Shown: piece by piece, positions 1-9,600 of the stretch
Numbering within the stretch: position 1 is the stretch's first letter
Layout: the number at the start of each line of letters is the position of its first letter
Source: Rhodococcus jostii RHA1
Lineage (GTDB): Bacteria; Actinomycetota; Actinomycetes; Mycobacteriales; Mycobacteriaceae
Direction: 5' to 3'
Assembly (NCBI RefSeq): GCF_000014565.1
Contig: NC_008269.1
Location: 930,001 to 994,000, forward strand
DNA length: 64,000 nucleotides
Notes under the pieces: model-generated
Told to the model about the DNA's origin: nothing
What the model saw: the letters and a program-made list of their open reading frames with translations, nothing else
Database searches by the model: none
Translations under genes and position numbers: made by a program

Positions 1-2
1 TC

Positions 3-980
3 GGATGGAACCCGCTAACCGTCTGGGACGGACGCCGCCAAAGTGCTGCAGTCGCCTTTCTCGGCCCCGCCCTGAAAAGAAGCAATCTGACCCTGCGCAC
101 CGGCGTTCTCGTGACAAAACTCGTATCGAGCCAGGATCGGATCACGGGGGTCGAGTACGTAGAGAACGGCACCGCACGCACGGTTCACGTCGACGGTGAG
201 GTGGTTCTCTGCGCCGGTGCCATCGAAACCCCGAAACTATTACTGCTGTCCGGAATCGGGCCGACCGACGATCTCAAGGACCTCGGCATCACCGTCACAT
301 CGCACGCACCGGGAGTCGGAGCCAATCTGCACGATCATCCCGGAGTGGGAATCACCTTCACCTCCAAGCAGCCGGTTGTACCCGGGCACAATCAACACAG
401 CGAACTCGGAATGTTCGCCAACATCGACGGATCGCCAGAGCGACCACAGGTTCAGTTCGGAGTTGTCCTCGCTCCACACGTTGCGGAAGGTCTTGTCGCT
501 CCGCCCAACGGCTTCACCTTCTATCCGTCGTGGACGACGCCCGAGAGTCGCGGATCACTAAAATTGCGTTCCGCTCGGCCCGAAGATCAACCCTTGATCG
601 ATCCGTGCTATCTCCAAACAGAGTCGGACTTGGACGGACTGACCGGCGCAATCGAACTATCTCGAGAATGGGCACACGCTCCGGCCATGGAGGACTGGAC
701 CGACAAAGAAGTGCTGCCGGGCCCAGGAATCCACGACAAACAAACACTGCGTGACTATGTTCGCCGCGCAGTAGGAACCTGGTTCCATCCAGTCGGCACC
801 TGCCGCATGGGATCCGACATCGACTCGGTCGTCGATAATCGTCTGAAACTCCGGGCATTCGACAATGCCCGAGTCGCAGATGCCTCGATCATCCCGACTG
901 TCCCCCTGGGTAACACGAATGCGCCCACTCTGATGATCGCCCACCGCGCGGCAGATTTCATCCTCGCAGACGCCCAGTGA
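3..980 (+). CDS. GMC-family FAD oxidoreductase, 5' end cut by window edge
   Basis: The reading frame is open from the first bases, so the N terminus with the Rossmann motif lies outside; 325 residues remain. Visible family marks are DGRRQSAAVAFL at the edge, the GMC signature block CAGAIETPKLLLLSGIGP, the active-site His in FHPVGTCRMGS and the C-terminal NTNAPTLMIAHRAA whose Asn pairs with that His. Such enzymes (choline dehydrogenase/alcohol oxidase type) oxidise a primary or secondary alcohol using bound FAD. An in-frame GTG/Met further downstream is not the true start because homology continues to the edge. The next gene lies 67 bp downstream on the same strand, so a small operon with the DUF1330 and DapA-like genes is likely. 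Substrate unknown. Confidence 0.88.
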   Translation, partial: GWNPLTVWDGRRQSAAVAFLGPALKRSNLTLRTGVLVTKLVSSQDRITGVEYVENGTARTVHVDGEVVLCAGAIETPKLLLLSGIGPTDDLKDLGITVTSHAPGVGANLHDHPGVGITFTSKQPVVPGHNQHSELGMFANIDGSPERPQVQFGVVLAPHVAEGLVAPPNGFTFYPSWTTPESRGSLKLRSARPEDQPLIDPCYLQTESDLDGLTGAIELSREWAHAPAMEDWTDKEVLPGPGIHDKQTLRDYVRRAVGTWFHPVGTCRMGSDIDSVVDNRLKLRAFDNARVADASIIPTVPLGNTNAPTLMIAHRAADFILADAQ

Positions 981-1047
981 AACCCATCCCTTTAGGTCGG
1001 GTAAATCCTGATATCGAACGACCGAAGGTGCCTCGAAGGAGAACCGC

Positions 1048-1335
1048 ATGACCGCAATCGTCGTTGCCCGAATCCGTGTAACCGACGCAGACAAGTACGA
1101 GTCGTACAAACCTCTCTCCAAGCAAGCGATAGAGGAATTCGGAGGACGCTACTTAGTCCGTGGCGCCGCTCCGACCACTTTGGAAGGTAAATCCGACGAT
1201 GTACGTTATGTCGTCGTGGAATTCGCATCCGTAGAGGCCGCAACAAAGTTCTACGACTCACCAGGTTATCTCCGTGCGCGCCAGGCGCGTGAGGGTGCCT
1301 CAGAAACCGTCATCGACGTCGTCGAAGGCGTATGA
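1048..1335 (+). CDS. DUF1330 family protein
   Basis: A 95-residue protein with the ferredoxin-like alpha/beta barrel pattern of DUF1330: IVVARIRVTDADKYESYK at the start, a central GGRYLVRGAAPTTLEG segment and a VEFASVEAATKFYDSPGY segment near residue 60. An AAGGAG ribosome site lies 7-8 bases before the ATG. DUF1330 proteins are small dimeric cytoplasmic proteins without a settled biochemical role, often placed beside catabolic oxidoreductases. Here it sits between the GMC oxidoreductase and the DapA-like gene, all on the plus strand, so a shared transcript is likely. Function beyond family membership is not claimed. Confidence 0.85.
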   Translation: MTAIVVARIRVTDADKYESYKPLSKQAIEEFGGRYLVRGAAPTTLEGKSDDVRYVVVEFASVEAATKFYDSPGYLRARQAREGASETVIDVVEGV

Positions 1336-1371
1336 ACCACTATTCAGCCTGCATCAAAAGGAGTATCTGAA

Positions 1372-2292
1372 ATGACGCCACCCAGCTTTGACTGCACCGG
1401 AGTCATCCCGGCAAGTTTGCTTCCACTACATGCCGACTTCAGTATTGATATCGAGAGCTATCGGAAGCACCTCAACGACATGGCTGATGTTCGCGGAATT
1501 TCGGCGATCACCGTCAACGGGCACGCGTCGGAGGTCTCGTCGTGCACGTTCGACGAACAGCAACTTCTGCTCGAAACCGCCTGTGATCAGGTAGGTGATC
1601 GTGTGCCGATTGTCAGCGGAATCTACGCAGACAGCACCGCCGAAGCGGTACGTCTCGCTCGAATGGCTGAGAACGCCGGAGCCTCTGCATTGCTGGTCTT
1701 CCCCCCCAACGTATTTGCGCTGGGCAGTCGGCCGGAAATGGTGCTCGCGCACTTCACGAGCATCGCGGAAGCAACCTCGCTGCCACTGATCATATTCCAA
1801 TTTCCAGTGAAGGAGCCGTTGTCGTACGGCCACGACGTCATCGGGCGTCTCATCGATTCCGTGCCCACAATCCGTGCGATGAAGGATGGTTCCAGCGATC
1901 CCGTTCGCAGCGAAATGGCGGTGCGTGAGTACCAATCCGATACCTTCAGTGTGCTGACAACCCATAGCGCATGGCTCTTGCAGTCGCTCGTCGTAGGATG
2001 CAAGGGAATACTCTCCGGCGCCGGTAGCACGATTGCGAATCTTCAAGTCGAGCTCTTCGAGGCGGTTCGAGGCCATGACCTCGAAGTAGCTCAAGCGGTT
2101 GCAGCCCGGATTTACAGCACGACACAAGCGTTTTACTGCAGCCCCGGGGTCGATATGCACAACCGAATGAAGGAGGCGCAAGTGCTGCTCGGGCGGTTGC
2201 CTTCATCCGTGGTGCGTCCTCCCCTGCAGAAGTTGCCGGCAGCAGAGGTCGAACGGATTGCTGAGCTCATGAGAGTTGCCCAAGTACTTTAG
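1372..2292 (+). CDS. DapA/N-acetylneuraminate lyase family aldolase
   Basis: A 306-residue TIM-barrel protein of the dihydrodipicolinate synthase/NAL class, the usual length for the family. TVNGHASEVSS corresponds to the pyruvate-carboxylate binding loop, and the Schiff-base Lys is in TIRAMKDGSSD near residue 167. The stretch that normally carries the catalytic Tyr (Y-N-V-P type) reads IIFQFPV, so Phe stands in that place. Class I members condense or cleave 2-oxo acids through a lysine imine. It follows the DUF1330 gene by 36 bp with AAAAGGAG upstream of the ATG. The context does not identify the substrate; a catabolic aldolase, hydratase or decarboxylase is more likely than lysine synthesis. 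Confidence 0.85.
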   Translation: MTPPSFDCTGVIPASLLPLHADFSIDIESYRKHLNDMADVRGISAITVNGHASEVSSCTFDEQQLLLETACDQVGDRVPIVSGIYADSTAEAVRLARMAENAGASALLVFPPNVFALGSRPEMVLAHFTSIAEATSLPLIIFQFPVKEPLSYGHDVIGRLIDSVPTIRAMKDGSSDPVRSEMAVREYQSDTFSVLTTHSAWLLQSLVVGCKGILSGAGSTIANLQVELFEAVRGHDLEVAQAVAARIYSTTQAFYCSPGVDMHNRMKEAQVLLGRLPSSVVRPPLQKLPAAEVERIAELMRVAQVL

Positions 2293-2787
2293 TCAGGACC
2301 CCCGGAGTTTTACCGGATCTCAGCGAAGCACGCGATCACGCATCAGTACCGGCGGGCGCTATCGCCCTGTAGTGCAGGTGAACAAATCGTCCAACCCTGG
2401 GCTATGCCCGGACGCCTACACCGGACCCGCAGCGTAACGGAAGTGCGCGGAAGAGGGACAAATGTCTGCACCACGTTGATTGGACTTCGGACAAGACCGG
2501 TCATCCAAGTCCCCGGGGAGAAGCATCGTTTCGTGCGCCACTGACCGCTGACTGGCCCGAAATGAATGCTGCGCTATGAGCAGTGCCACCCTGCGGGTGG
2601 ATCTGGATGCTCGGAGGAGCACACCGCTGGCGATCGATGAAGCGAGCACGATGACGTGCCCCGCCCCATTCGGAACCGACGGGTCGAGATTTCCGCCCGG
2701 CTTCTTGAATCGACGATGGAGAAGCACTCGAGCGACCGGGACCGAGTCGACGTGCCGACTGCCCACGACCAATTCTAAAGGAGAACA
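2293..2787. other. Intergenic stretch without a recognised gene
   Basis: Stop codons break all plus-strand frames, and the longer minus-strand frames are antisense artefacts of GC bias that continue into the CoA-ligase gene. I see no recognised protein fragment. The only clear signal is the AAAGGAG ribosome site at about 2777-2783 for the next gene. The leader is long enough to hold a promoter, but no convincing -35/-10 pair was found. Confidence 0.5.
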
Positions 2788-4452
2788 ATGCCATTCAAGA
2801 GCCCGTTTCCGGACGTCGAGATTCCGAACCTCAGCGTCTACGACTTCCTCTTCGGCCAGGTCGATGAGGCCGATCTGGATCGGCCGGCGCTGATCGACGG
2901 CGCTTCCGGTGCGGTCACCACCTATCAGGCATTGATCGCCCAGATCAACGGGGTCGCGGGGGCGCTCGCGGCCCGCGGTCTCGCCGTCGGTGGGGTGGCG
3001 GCGTTGCATTCGCCGAACGTGCCGGCGTTCGCGTCGGTGTTCCACGGGATCCTGCGGGCCGGTGGGGTCGCGACCACCATCAACGCCCTCTACACCGCGG
3101 AGGACATCGCCAAGCAGCTCACCGACTCGAAGGCGAAGTTCCTGTTCACCGTCTCCCCGCTGCTGCCGCAGGCGAAGGCCGCGGCCGCGCAGGTCGGGAT
3201 CCCGGCCGCGCACGTGATCGTGTTGGACGGCGCCGACGGGCACCCGTCGCTGCAAGATCTACTGGCCGAAGGCGCGCCGGCGCCGGAGGTGTCGTTCGAC
3301 CCGGCGACCCAGTTGGCGGTGCTGCCGTACTCGTCGGGCACCACCGGCCGGCCGAAGGGGGTGATGCTCACCCACCGCAACCTGGTGGCGAATGTGTGCC
3401 AGATCGACCGGCCGATCGGAATCCGCGCCGACGACAAAGTCCTCGCGGTGTTGCCGTTCTTCCACATCTACGGGATGACGGTGCTGCTCAACGCCGCCCT
3501 GCGCAAGCGGGCCGCGCTGGTGACGATGCCGAAGTTCGACCTGGTCGAGTTCTTGACGATCGTCGCCGAGCAGAAGTGCACGTATGTGTTCATCGCCCCG
3601 CCGGTGGCGGTGGCGTTGGCCAAGCACCCGCTGATCGACCAGTACGACCTGTCGAGTGTGCACTCGATCTTCTCCGGGGCCGCCCCGCTGGATCAGGAAC
3701 TGGGTAAGGCGGTGGCGAACCGGCTCGGGTGCCGGGTGCGGCAGGGGTACGGAATGTCGGAGATGAGCCCGGTCTCGCATGCGATTCCGTTCGACCGGGA
3801 CGATATCGCGCTGGACTCGGTGGGTCCGAGCATCGCGAACATGGAATGCAAGCTGGTCGATCCCGGCACCGGGGCGGAGATCGAGCAGCCGGCCGAGGGG
3901 GTCAGCGCGCCGGGGGAGTTGTGGTGCAAGGGCCCGAACATCATGGCCGGGTATCTCGGGGACGACGAGGCGACCGCGGAAACCCTGGATGCGGGCGGGT
4001 ATCTGCATACCGGGGACATCGCGACGGTCGATTCGGAGGGGGTGGTGACGATCGTGGACCGGATGAAGGAGTTGATCAAGTACAAGGGTTACCAGGTGCC
4101 GCCCGCCGAGCTGGAGGCGTTGTTGTTGACGCACCCGCAGATCGCCGACGCCGCCGTGATCGGGGTTCTCGACGACGAGGGCGAGGAGGTGCCGAAGGCG
4201 TTCGTCGTCCGCCAGCCCGGTGCCGAATTGGATGAGGCCGCGGTGATCGCGTTCGTCGCCGAGCGGGTCTCACCGCACAAGAAGGTCCGCAGGGTCGAGT
4301 TCATCGATCTGGTGCCGAAATCCGCCGCCGGCAAAATCCTCCGCAAGGACCTACGCGCGACGGAGCCGTCGAGCACACACAGAGCGGCCCTGGTATGGAT
4401 TCGTCGCGGTAGTCCAACGTCCGCGATACTCCTCGTCACAATGCGGACTTGA
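2788..4452 (+). CDS. 4-coumarate-CoA ligase-like acyl-CoA synthetase (ANL superfamily)
   Basis: A 554-residue adenylate-forming enzyme that would activate an aryl or fatty acid with ATP and CoA. Motifs in order: SSGTTGRPKGVMLTH phosphate loop near residue 180, the hinge-side block YLHTGDIATVDSEG near 405, DRMKELIKYKGYQVPPAELE, and the catalytic Lys in KSAAGKILRKDL near 520. After that Lys the family normally ends within a few residues, but here about 30 unrelated residues follow (from ATEPSSTHRAAL), as if the 3' end had been replaced by a recombination joint near 4355. Third codon positions are much richer in G and C than in the genes before it, suggesting separate origin. An AAAGGAG site precedes the ATG. 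Confidence 0.88.
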   Translation: MPFKSPFPDVEIPNLSVYDFLFGQVDEADLDRPALIDGASGAVTTYQALIAQINGVAGALAARGLAVGGVAALHSPNVPAFASVFHGILRAGGVATTINALYTAEDIAKQLTDSKAKFLFTVSPLLPQAKAAAAQVGIPAAHVIVLDGADGHPSLQDLLAEGAPAPEVSFDPATQLAVLPYSSGTTGRPKGVMLTHRNLVANVCQIDRPIGIRADDKVLAVLPFFHIYGMTVLLNAALRKRAALVTMPKFDLVEFLTIVAEQKCTYVFIAPPVAVALAKHPLIDQYDLSSVHSIFSGAAPLDQELGKAVANRLGCRVRQGYGMSEMSPVSHAIPFDRDDIALDSVGPSIANMECKLVDPGTGAEIEQPAEGVSAPGELWCKGPNIMAGYLGDDEATAETLDAGGYLHTGDIATVDSEGVVTIVDRMKELIKYKGYQVPPAELEALLLTHPQIADAAVIGVLDDEGEEVPKAFVVRQPGAELDEAAVIAFVAERVSPHKKVRRVEFIDLVPKSAAGKILRKDLRATEPSSTHRAALVWIRRGSPTSAILLVTMRT

Positions 4453-4714
4453 ACGTACTCGGCACACACTTTACTGCCCACTGGTTCACTCCAACGAAGG
4501 CACACGGTATCGAGAATGAGTCTTCACGGACCTGGCACTGCGAAGTTGCATCGTCAAAGCTAAGCTATCTCTCCTGCAACGAGTCTCGCTGGCGGTCATG
4601 AGTCCGTATAGACAGGTCAGGCCGACCAGAACTGCAACCGAACCCAGTGTGCGAGCGGCCATGACGCCGACCCAGGACGTGATCCCGACGTCGACGAATA
4701 CCTCCGCACGATCG

Positions 4715-4719
4715 ACTAA
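4715..4719. repeat. Target-site duplication (left) of the IS1634-type element
   Basis: ACTAA directly before the left terminal inverted repeat; the same five bases occur at 6416-6420 directly after the right repeat. A 5-bp duplication fits this IS family and marks a clean insertion. Confidence 0.85.
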
Positions 4720-4733
4720 CCTGACTTGCACAG
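4720..4733 (+). repeat. Left terminal inverted repeat
   Basis: CCTGACTTGCACAG, a perfect inverse match to 6402-6415. Confidence 0.9.
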
Positions 4734-4830
4734 GTCGATGGGGATTTCCCGCTTCGGCTGGCGTTTGTGCTGGTAGTGGATTCGCGGGTCGGGGATATGG
4801 GGCACTAATCGGTCGGTAGGATCGCCGGTT

Positions 4831-6387
4831 GTGGCTGCCTATATCCGCAAGGTTCGGACCGCGTCGGGGGCGACGGCGGTGCAGATCGCCGCGAAGGACG
4901 GGGGCCGCCACAAGATCCTTGAGCACCTCGGTTCCGCCCACACCGAGGGCGAGTTGGCGGCACTGTTGCAGGCGGCCCGGGAAAAGCTGCAGGCCGGCCA
5001 GCAGGAACTCGACCTCGACCTCGGCGGTGGTGGGGAACGCGGATCGGTGATCGCGACGAAACGGTCCCGCTGGCTGATCGAGGCGATCGAGACCGGATGG
5101 CGACGCCTGGGTCTCGACGCTGTCGACGACGACGCGTTCTTCCAGTTGGTCCTCGGCCGGCTCGTCGAGCCGACATCGATGAGCGACACCAGCCGGGTCG
5201 TCGCCGAGATCGGCCTGACCCCGGCCCACCGCAACACCTACGCCAACGCATTGAAGCGTTGCGCCACAAACGATTACCGAGACCGGGTCGCGAAGAAATG
5301 TTTCGAGCATGCCGCCGCGACCGGCGGATTGAGCTTGGTGCTCTACGACGTCACCACGCTGTACTTCGAGGCAGAGAAGGAAGACGACCTGCGCAAGGTC
5401 GGATATTCGAAGGAACGCAGGGTGGATCCGCAGATCGTGGTAGGCCTGCTCGTCGACCGTACCGGATTCCCCCTCGAGATCGGCTGCTTCGAAGGGAACA
5501 AGGCAGAAACCCATACCATCGTCCCGATCGTCCGGCAGTTCCAGGCCCGCCACGACATCGAGGGCGTCGAGATGGTTGTCGCCGCCGACGCAGGCATGCT
5601 CTCCGCCGGCAATCTCAAGGACCTCGACGAGGCCGGACTCAAGTTCATCGTCGGGTCCCGCGTCACCAAAGCCCCCGCCGATCTCGCAAACCATTTCCAT
5701 TGGAACGGAAATAGTTTTGCTGACGGACAGATAATCGATACGGTCACTCCCCGGCACGCGAAGAGCACCGTCAACAACGTCAACAAGCGCACCGAACCGG
5801 TCTGGGACGCGGCCGGACATCCGAAGTCCTGGCGGGCGGTCTGGCAGTACTCGAAACGACGGGCGGTCCGCGACAATCAGACACTCAACGCCCAGGAGGC
5901 CCGGGCCAGGGAGGTCGTCGACGGCGGCACAGCTCCGAAGTCGACGCGGTTCGTCAAGACCACCGCGGGAGGCCGCACCCTCGACACCGCATCTCTCGAT
6001 CGGGCCCGATCATTGGTCGGGTTGAAGGGCTACGTCGCCAACATCCCCGCCACACTGATGGACCCGGGCGAGGTGATCGGCAAGTATCACGACCTTTGGC
6101 ATGTCGAGCAGTCGTTCCGCATGTCGAAAACCGACCTACGGGCGCGGCCGATGTTCCACCACACCCGCGACGCGATCGAAGCCCACCTCACGGTCGTGTT
6201 CACCGCGCTCGCGGTCGCCCGCTATCTGCAGGCCGAGACGGGAGTCTCGATCGGGCACATCGTGAAAACCCTGCGCCCGCTACAAGAAATCAGCCTGACC
6301 ATCGCCGGCCACCCCCACACCGCCGCCGACCCGCTCACCGTCGAAGCCGCAGCCATCCTCACCTCGCTGGAACTACCGACACGTTGA
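4831..6387 (+). CDS. IS1634-family DDE transposase
   Basis: A 518-residue transposase of the IS4-like superfamily, full length for IS1634. The N terminus (YIRKVRTASGATAVQI, then LEHLGSAHTEGELAALL) is the typical IS1634 start. DDE-region marks are LYDVTTLYFE near residue 172, VVAADAGMLSAGNL near 250 and the late Glu in WHVEQSFRMSKTDLRARP near 430. It cuts and rejoins DNA at the element ends. The ATG is chosen because it lies about 100 bp inside the left inverted repeat and homology begins at once; the stop is 14 bp before the right repeat. No internal stop or frameshift is seen. Confidence 0.95.
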   Translation: MAAYIRKVRTASGATAVQIAAKDGGRHKILEHLGSAHTEGELAALLQAAREKLQAGQQELDLDLGGGGERGSVIATKRSRWLIEAIETGWRRLGLDAVDDDAFFQLVLGRLVEPTSMSDTSRVVAEIGLTPAHRNTYANALKRCATNDYRDRVAKKCFEHAAATGGLSLVLYDVTTLYFEAEKEDDLRKVGYSKERRVDPQIVVGLLVDRTGFPLEIGCFEGNKAETHTIVPIVRQFQARHDIEGVEMVVAADAGMLSAGNLKDLDEAGLKFIVGSRVTKAPADLANHFHWNGNSFADGQIIDTVTPRHAKSTVNNVNKRTEPVWDAAGHPKSWRAVWQYSKRRAVRDNQTLNAQEARAREVVDGGTAPKSTRFVKTTAGGRTLDTASLDRARSLVGLKGYVANIPATLMDPGEVIGKYHDLWHVEQSFRMSKTDLRARPMFHHTRDAIEAHLTVVFTALAVARYLQAETGVSIGHIVKTLRPLQEISLTIAGHPHTAADPLTVEAAAILTSLELPTR

Positions 6388-6401
6388 CCGGGGTACTAAA
6401 A

Positions 6402-6415
6402 CTGTGCAAGTCAGG
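6402..6415 (-). repeat. Right terminal inverted repeat
   Basis: CTGTGCAAGTCAGG, the perfect inverse complement of 4720-4733; followed by the ACTAA duplication. Confidence 0.9.
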
Positions 6416-6420
6416 ACTAA

Positions 6421-6966
6421 CGTAGCGAACCACTGGAAGCATTTCAGTGGAATTGAGGAGCGGTCCAGTTGTCACCTTCCGAAACTGCCGAGGGCGAGCG
6501 CACGTCAACGCTGCGGCTTGCCGTGGACGGCTGTAGACGGCGAAAACCACACGAGGACTGGCGAGCACTGCTCAACTCGAGACAACTGTCGCTTAGCCGA
6601 ACAGGCAATCAGCGCGGTGTGCGTCGGCCAAAAAGGGCCAGCCAGACTGTTCGAACTTAAAGAACCCTTTAGCTCGGCCCGAGGTTTGGAGAATATATGC
6701 CATTTCTGTTCCTCAATGCTGTCACCGCTTGCCTGACCATGCTGTTTCGTCCTCACTATTGGCCTAGAGCTCTCAAGAACGGCGCGACTAAAATTGCATG
6801 CGCACGGACGGAAGCACGAGCAATCAATTTGCATGCTCGCCTCGCCGGGGACGGCGAATGAACCTGCGGCGTAATTGCTCATAGTTGTCGCGTGGGTCAT
6901 TCCCAGGCGCTGTTGTCACCAACCGTGTGATCATCCGGGACGTTCGTGGGGTCCTGCCGGCCCCGG
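6421..6966. other. Stretch between two insertion sequences, no gene recognised
   Basis: About 550 bp of lower GC than the surroundings. A short CCACTG/CAGTGG inverted repeat (6430-6450) lies just after the IS1634 end. Open frames here are short and resemble no family I know. It may include non-coding end sequence of the IS110-type element, whose borders cannot be set because that family lacks clear terminal repeats. Confidence 0.4.
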
Positions 6967-8168
6967 TCAGTGCCTCATCGGTCGTCGCCGAGGAGCGGGG
7001 GCAAGGTGGAGTCCCCGCAGCGCAAGCGAGGAGAACCGACCTTGCCGCCCGACGAGCAACGACCAGGGCCGCGGCGGGGAAGGCCCCGTGGGCCAGTCGT
7101 CGAGCACGGCCAACGACCAGCACCACCCGGCGAGCTCGCGGGCGATGACGGTGTTCGCCAGCCGGGACGCTTGCGGCGGGCGTCGAACCCGGCCCACCGC
7201 TCGTGCAGGCGCCGGTAGCCCCGTTGCCCGCGGGCTCGGGCCGCCGGTGAGGCCTTGTCCCAGCGGCGCCGCAGATCCACCCCGGCACGATAGCGCTGCC
7301 GGTGATGCCAGGCGGCCTCGATCAACAACCGGCGCGCGTGCCCGTTGCCGGTCTTGGTGATCGCCCCCTGCGAGCGGGAGGCGCCCGAGGACGACTCGGT
7401 GGGCACCAGTCCCAGGTAAGCGCCGATCGAGCGGCCGGTCAGCCGGTGCCAGTCCCCGATCTCGACCGCCAGCCCGAAGGCGGTCAACGTGGACACCCCG
7501 CGCAGACACCCGAGCCGGGTCACCACCGGGGTGTAGGCGCTGTCGGCGGCCATCCGGGTGATCGCGGCATCCAAACGGTCGCGCCGGCCGAGGGCGGCGA
7601 GCATGGTGTCGTACGCGGTCTCGTAGGCCAACTGCAGAACCGGCTCATCGAAATGCTGGCTGCGCAACCAGATGTCGTGCACCTGCGTCCACGCGTGCCC
7701 GCCGTAGTAGACGATTCCCTGCCGCAGAAGAAGTTTCGACAGCCGGTGCCGAGCCGCCATCAGATCCCGGCGCACGTCCTCACGGGCGCGCACCAGATCC
7801 CGGGCCGCCTCCTGCGCCACGCTCGGCACCGTGACCGAGGTGATCTGATCGAGGTGCAGACGAGCCAGATGCCGTACATCTCGCAAGTCGGTCTTGACCC
7901 GATCACCGGACGGGCGCTGCAGCTTAGAGGGCGCGGCCACCAGACACTCGATGTCCGCCGTGTCCAGGAACCGGGTCAGCCCGAACCCGGTGGGCTCGGC
8001 CTCGTACGTCGCCTTCATCGGATCCGGCAACGACCGGATCCAGTCGAGTATGTCGCGATGATCGGGCGTCAATCGGCGCTCGAACAGCTCACCGGTCCGC
8101 ACGTCGAGGCCACACGCGACGACCGATCGTGCGTGCACATCCAATCCGACGCTCGTTCGCTGATTCAT
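6967..8168 (-). pseudogene. IS110-family transposase with a C-terminal frameshift
   Basis: Start is the ATG at 8166-8168 (MNQRTSVGLDVHARSVVA), giving the standard N-terminal RuvC-like DEDD domain: Asp in GLDVH, Glu in YEAEPTGFG near residue 58 and the Asp pair in DRVKTDLRDVRHLA. The C-terminal transposase_20 domain is readable (LGCLRGVSTLTAFGLAVEIGD, GLVPTESSSGASRSQGAITK). After GFDARRKRP the frame goes wrong: the true continuation RLANTVIARELAGWCW is in the -1 frame. Adding one C to the CCC at about 7171-7173 restores a frame that stops at 6967. As given, the unshifted frame ends at 6975 with a nonsense tail. It may be a real mutation or a homopolymer error. Confidence 0.85.
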
Positions 8169-8493
8169 TGCTGGGGAGTCCGGAAGCGTCGATCCGAAAG
8201 CGCGCCCAATTCTGAGGACTGAGAGCAATCACCATCCACTCGGCACGCGGGAGTGCAGCGATGAGCGTGTTGAACATGCGGGCCGGGCACTGCCGGAGTG
8301 CCCTGTCCGGAACCTGGCGACCGATGCAGACCTTTGGTGGTGGACACCAGTGTGCGCAGGTCTGGTCGGATTAGCCGGTTCCGGCAACCCGATGTGCCGC
8401 GCGTCGCTCGCGGTCGGCATACCCACGCGGCGACTGCATCATTGACGGCTCGACCGACGGGAGACGGCGGACCAACTTTTCACCGACCAACGG
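8169..8493. other. Intergenic stretch flanking the IS110-type transposase
   Basis: About 325 bp with no recognised coding sequence. It probably includes the upstream non-coding end of the IS110-type element (which in this family can carry a bridge RNA), but no boundary or duplication was found. Confidence 0.4.
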
Positions 8494-9134
8494 CTACGGG
8501 TTCCCGTAGTTGGTACGAACCGCGATCTCCACCATGGCCTGCATCTGGGCATCAGTGAGCGCTCTCGGTGTGCCGACGGCCGCCGCAGCAAGGTACATTC
8601 CGCACAGCCATTCGAGCAGCAAGATGTTGTCGAGGGCGTTGGTGAGAGTCGCGCCGACAGCCACCGATCCATGATGCGCCAGAATCGCCGCGTTCTTCCC
8701 GCGCAGTGCCGACGGCACCGATTCAGCTAGTTCCTCGGTTCCGAATGGCGCGAACGGCGAAACGGGAAGGGCGCCACCGAGCAAAAGCTGCTGGTAGGGA
8801 GGGAGCTCGTCCGCGACCAGCGACAGAGCGATGGCTGCGGAGGCGTGCGCATGCACGACGGCGCAGGCGTCCGTCGAGCGGTACACGCCCAGATGGATGT
8901 CGATCTCCGATGTGGGGTGCTGCGGGCCGCCGCGATGGTGCCCGGCGAGGTCGATGAGTGTCACGTCGGCGGCTGTCGCGTCGCCAGCGTAGTTCCCGTC
9001 GCTGTCACGGCAACGATGTCACCGCTTCGCGCGCTGACGTTGCCGGCGGTTCCGAGAACGAGCTTGCGTGCGGCCAGTTGCTGACTCGTCGCCGCCACGG
9101 CGTCGCGCAGGGTGTGGAGTTCTGTGGTCGTCAT
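8494..9134 (-). pseudogene. Class II aldolase/adducin-family protein, frameshifted
   Basis: The ATG at 9132-9134 opens MTTTELHTLRDAVAATS, then LVLGTAGNVSARSGD, the usual phosphate-loop region of fuculose-phosphate aldolase-like enzymes. The frame then breaks near 8990 and resumes as ADVTLIDLAGHH, TSEIDIHLGVYR, the zinc-ligand segment VVHAHASAA and ILAHHGSVAVG. Adding one G to the GG of CTGGCGACG restores one open frame of about 213 residues, normal for the family. Class II aldolases cleave sugar phosphates with a divalent metal. It starts 3 bp after the sugar-kinase remnant stops, so the two were one operon. Confidence 0.8.
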
Positions 9135-9136
9135 GA

Positions 9137-9600
9137 TCAGCGGACCTCCCGCGCGGTGTGGGAGGACGAAAACCGCTTCACGACGTCGAGGTCGTAGTCC
9201 CCGAAGTCACTGCCGAGGCCCTGCGCCACCTGCGCTGCGGTCGCATTGCCGAGTCGCGCCGCCGCCGCGGGATCCATTCCGAGGGATACGCCGCGTAGGA
9301 ATCCGGCCGAGAATACGTCCCCGCAGCCGGTCGTGTTGACGACGTCGACGGTGAACGCGGGGACCTCGGTGATCCCGTACTCGGTGGCGACCACGGTCGG
9401 ATTCGGGCCCGCGGTCACGACTGCACACTGGGCCCCGCGGTCCAGGAGGCGACGACACCCGTCCTCCACGGACGACGCACCGGTCCAGCCGATCACCTGC
9501 TCGTCGTTGGGCAAGAAGTAGTCGATGTGAGGCAGCGCCGCCTCGAAGTAGCTGAGTGCCTCGGGCACCCCGGGCGCGTCCTCTACAGCGGAGCCGGTCA
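9137..9600 (-). pseudogene. PfkB-family sugar kinase, C-terminal half only
   Basis: About 150 residues of the C-terminal half of a ribokinase/PfkB carbohydrate kinase remain: HIDYFLPNDEQVIGWTG, GAQCAVVTAGPNPTVVAT and the anion-hole block VNTTGCGDVFSAGFLRG (usual form D-T-T-G-A-G-D). Homology stops abruptly around 9600, where the frame runs into unrelated residues, and no start is available, so the N-terminal half with the sugar-binding region is missing. The class II aldolase follows 2 bp downstream; a kinase/aldolase pair is typical of a sugar or sugar-alcohol catabolic operon. The joint near 9600 is probably a deletion or rearrangement end point. Confidence 0.8.

Larger units (their letters stand above)
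4720..6415 (+). mobile_element. Complete IS1634-family insertion sequence (1696 bp)
   Basis: The element has 14-bp perfect terminal inverted repeats, CCTGACTTGCACAG at 4720-4733 and its complement at 6402-6415, a single transposase gene filling most of the interior, and the 5-bp direct duplication ACTAA outside both ends. All parts needed for mobility are present and the transposase frame is open, so it may be active. Upstream (4453-4714) and downstream (6421 onward) sequence does not join into a recognisable interrupted gene. Confidence 0.92.

Noticed and set aside
3259..4134. Long minus-strand open frames opposite the CoA ligase and similar ones opposite most GC-rich genes
   Set aside because: Composition is Arg/His/Gln/Pro-biased without family motifs; they mirror the codon bias of the real gene.
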